From the NCBI GenBank assembly GCA_900556525.1, contig USOZ01000084.1, positions 1 through 7,455 on the forward strand: 7,455 bases of DNA, in the 5' to 3' direction. The stretch is from an uncultured Oscillospiraceae bacterium (GTDB lineage Bacteria > Bacillota > Clostridia > Oscillospirales > Ruminococcaceae). Positions 7,455 to 7,455 of this stretch are shown here, in pieces. The number at the start of each line of letters is the position of its first letter. Position 1 is the first letter of the stretch. The translations under genes and the position numbers were made by a program. The notes beneath the pieces are model-generated. The model had not been told where the DNA came from. It did not search any database and was given only the letters and a program-made list of their open reading frames with translations.

Positions 7455-7455
7455 G

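Overview
The body of this window (about 1,100 to 7,190) looks like a chromosome segment of an anaerobic Bacillota in class Clostridia, most likely the Ruminococcaceae/Oscillospirales group. The grounds are the GroEL/GroES sequences, CIRCE (HrcA) control of groES-groEL, strong purine-rich Shine-Dalgarno sites, Gram-positive style lipoproteins and moderate GC. The lineage call is inference from sequence character, not from a search.

Layout. Positions 1-1049 hold an AT-rich plus-strand ORF made of unrelated pieces: a short N-terminal piece, the core of a family 2 glycosyltransferase, and a leucine-rich-repeat region. Positions 1050-1298 hold coding debris and a possible leader ORF. Positions 1299-3293 carry two adjacent plus-strand lipoprotein genes that are diverged paralogues. 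A strong bidirectional terminator separates them from the convergent groES-groEL operon (minus strand, 5360 to 3418). That operon has a sigma-A promoter followed by two overlapping CIRCE operators. A minus-strand YfcE/MJ0936-type metallophosphoesterase (6106 to 5627) follows, with its own near-perfect promoter and a terminator. From 6300 rightward, three small plus-strand ORFs form a tight cluster of uncharacterised proteins: a 68-residue helical protein, a 105-residue protein and a Pro/Glu-rich protein.

The last gene of that cluster is disrupted. From about 7,193 to 7,294 the convincing coding frame is on the opposite strand, and beyond about 7,300 the composition becomes AT-rich with a Glu-rich minus-strand ORF running off the edge. 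Both ends of the window therefore look like junctions with unrelated DNA, whereas the centre is coherent. Amplification or assembly chimerism explains this most simply, though true rearrangement cannot be excluded from sequence alone.

How the genes work together: groES and groEL make the two parts of one chaperonin folding machine and should be derepressed together on heat or misfolding stress through HrcA. The two lipoproteins are probably exported and tethered to the outer face of the membrane, with unknown function. The three small genes probably form one transcript. No mobile-element genes, CRISPR array, tRNA or rRNA are visible.
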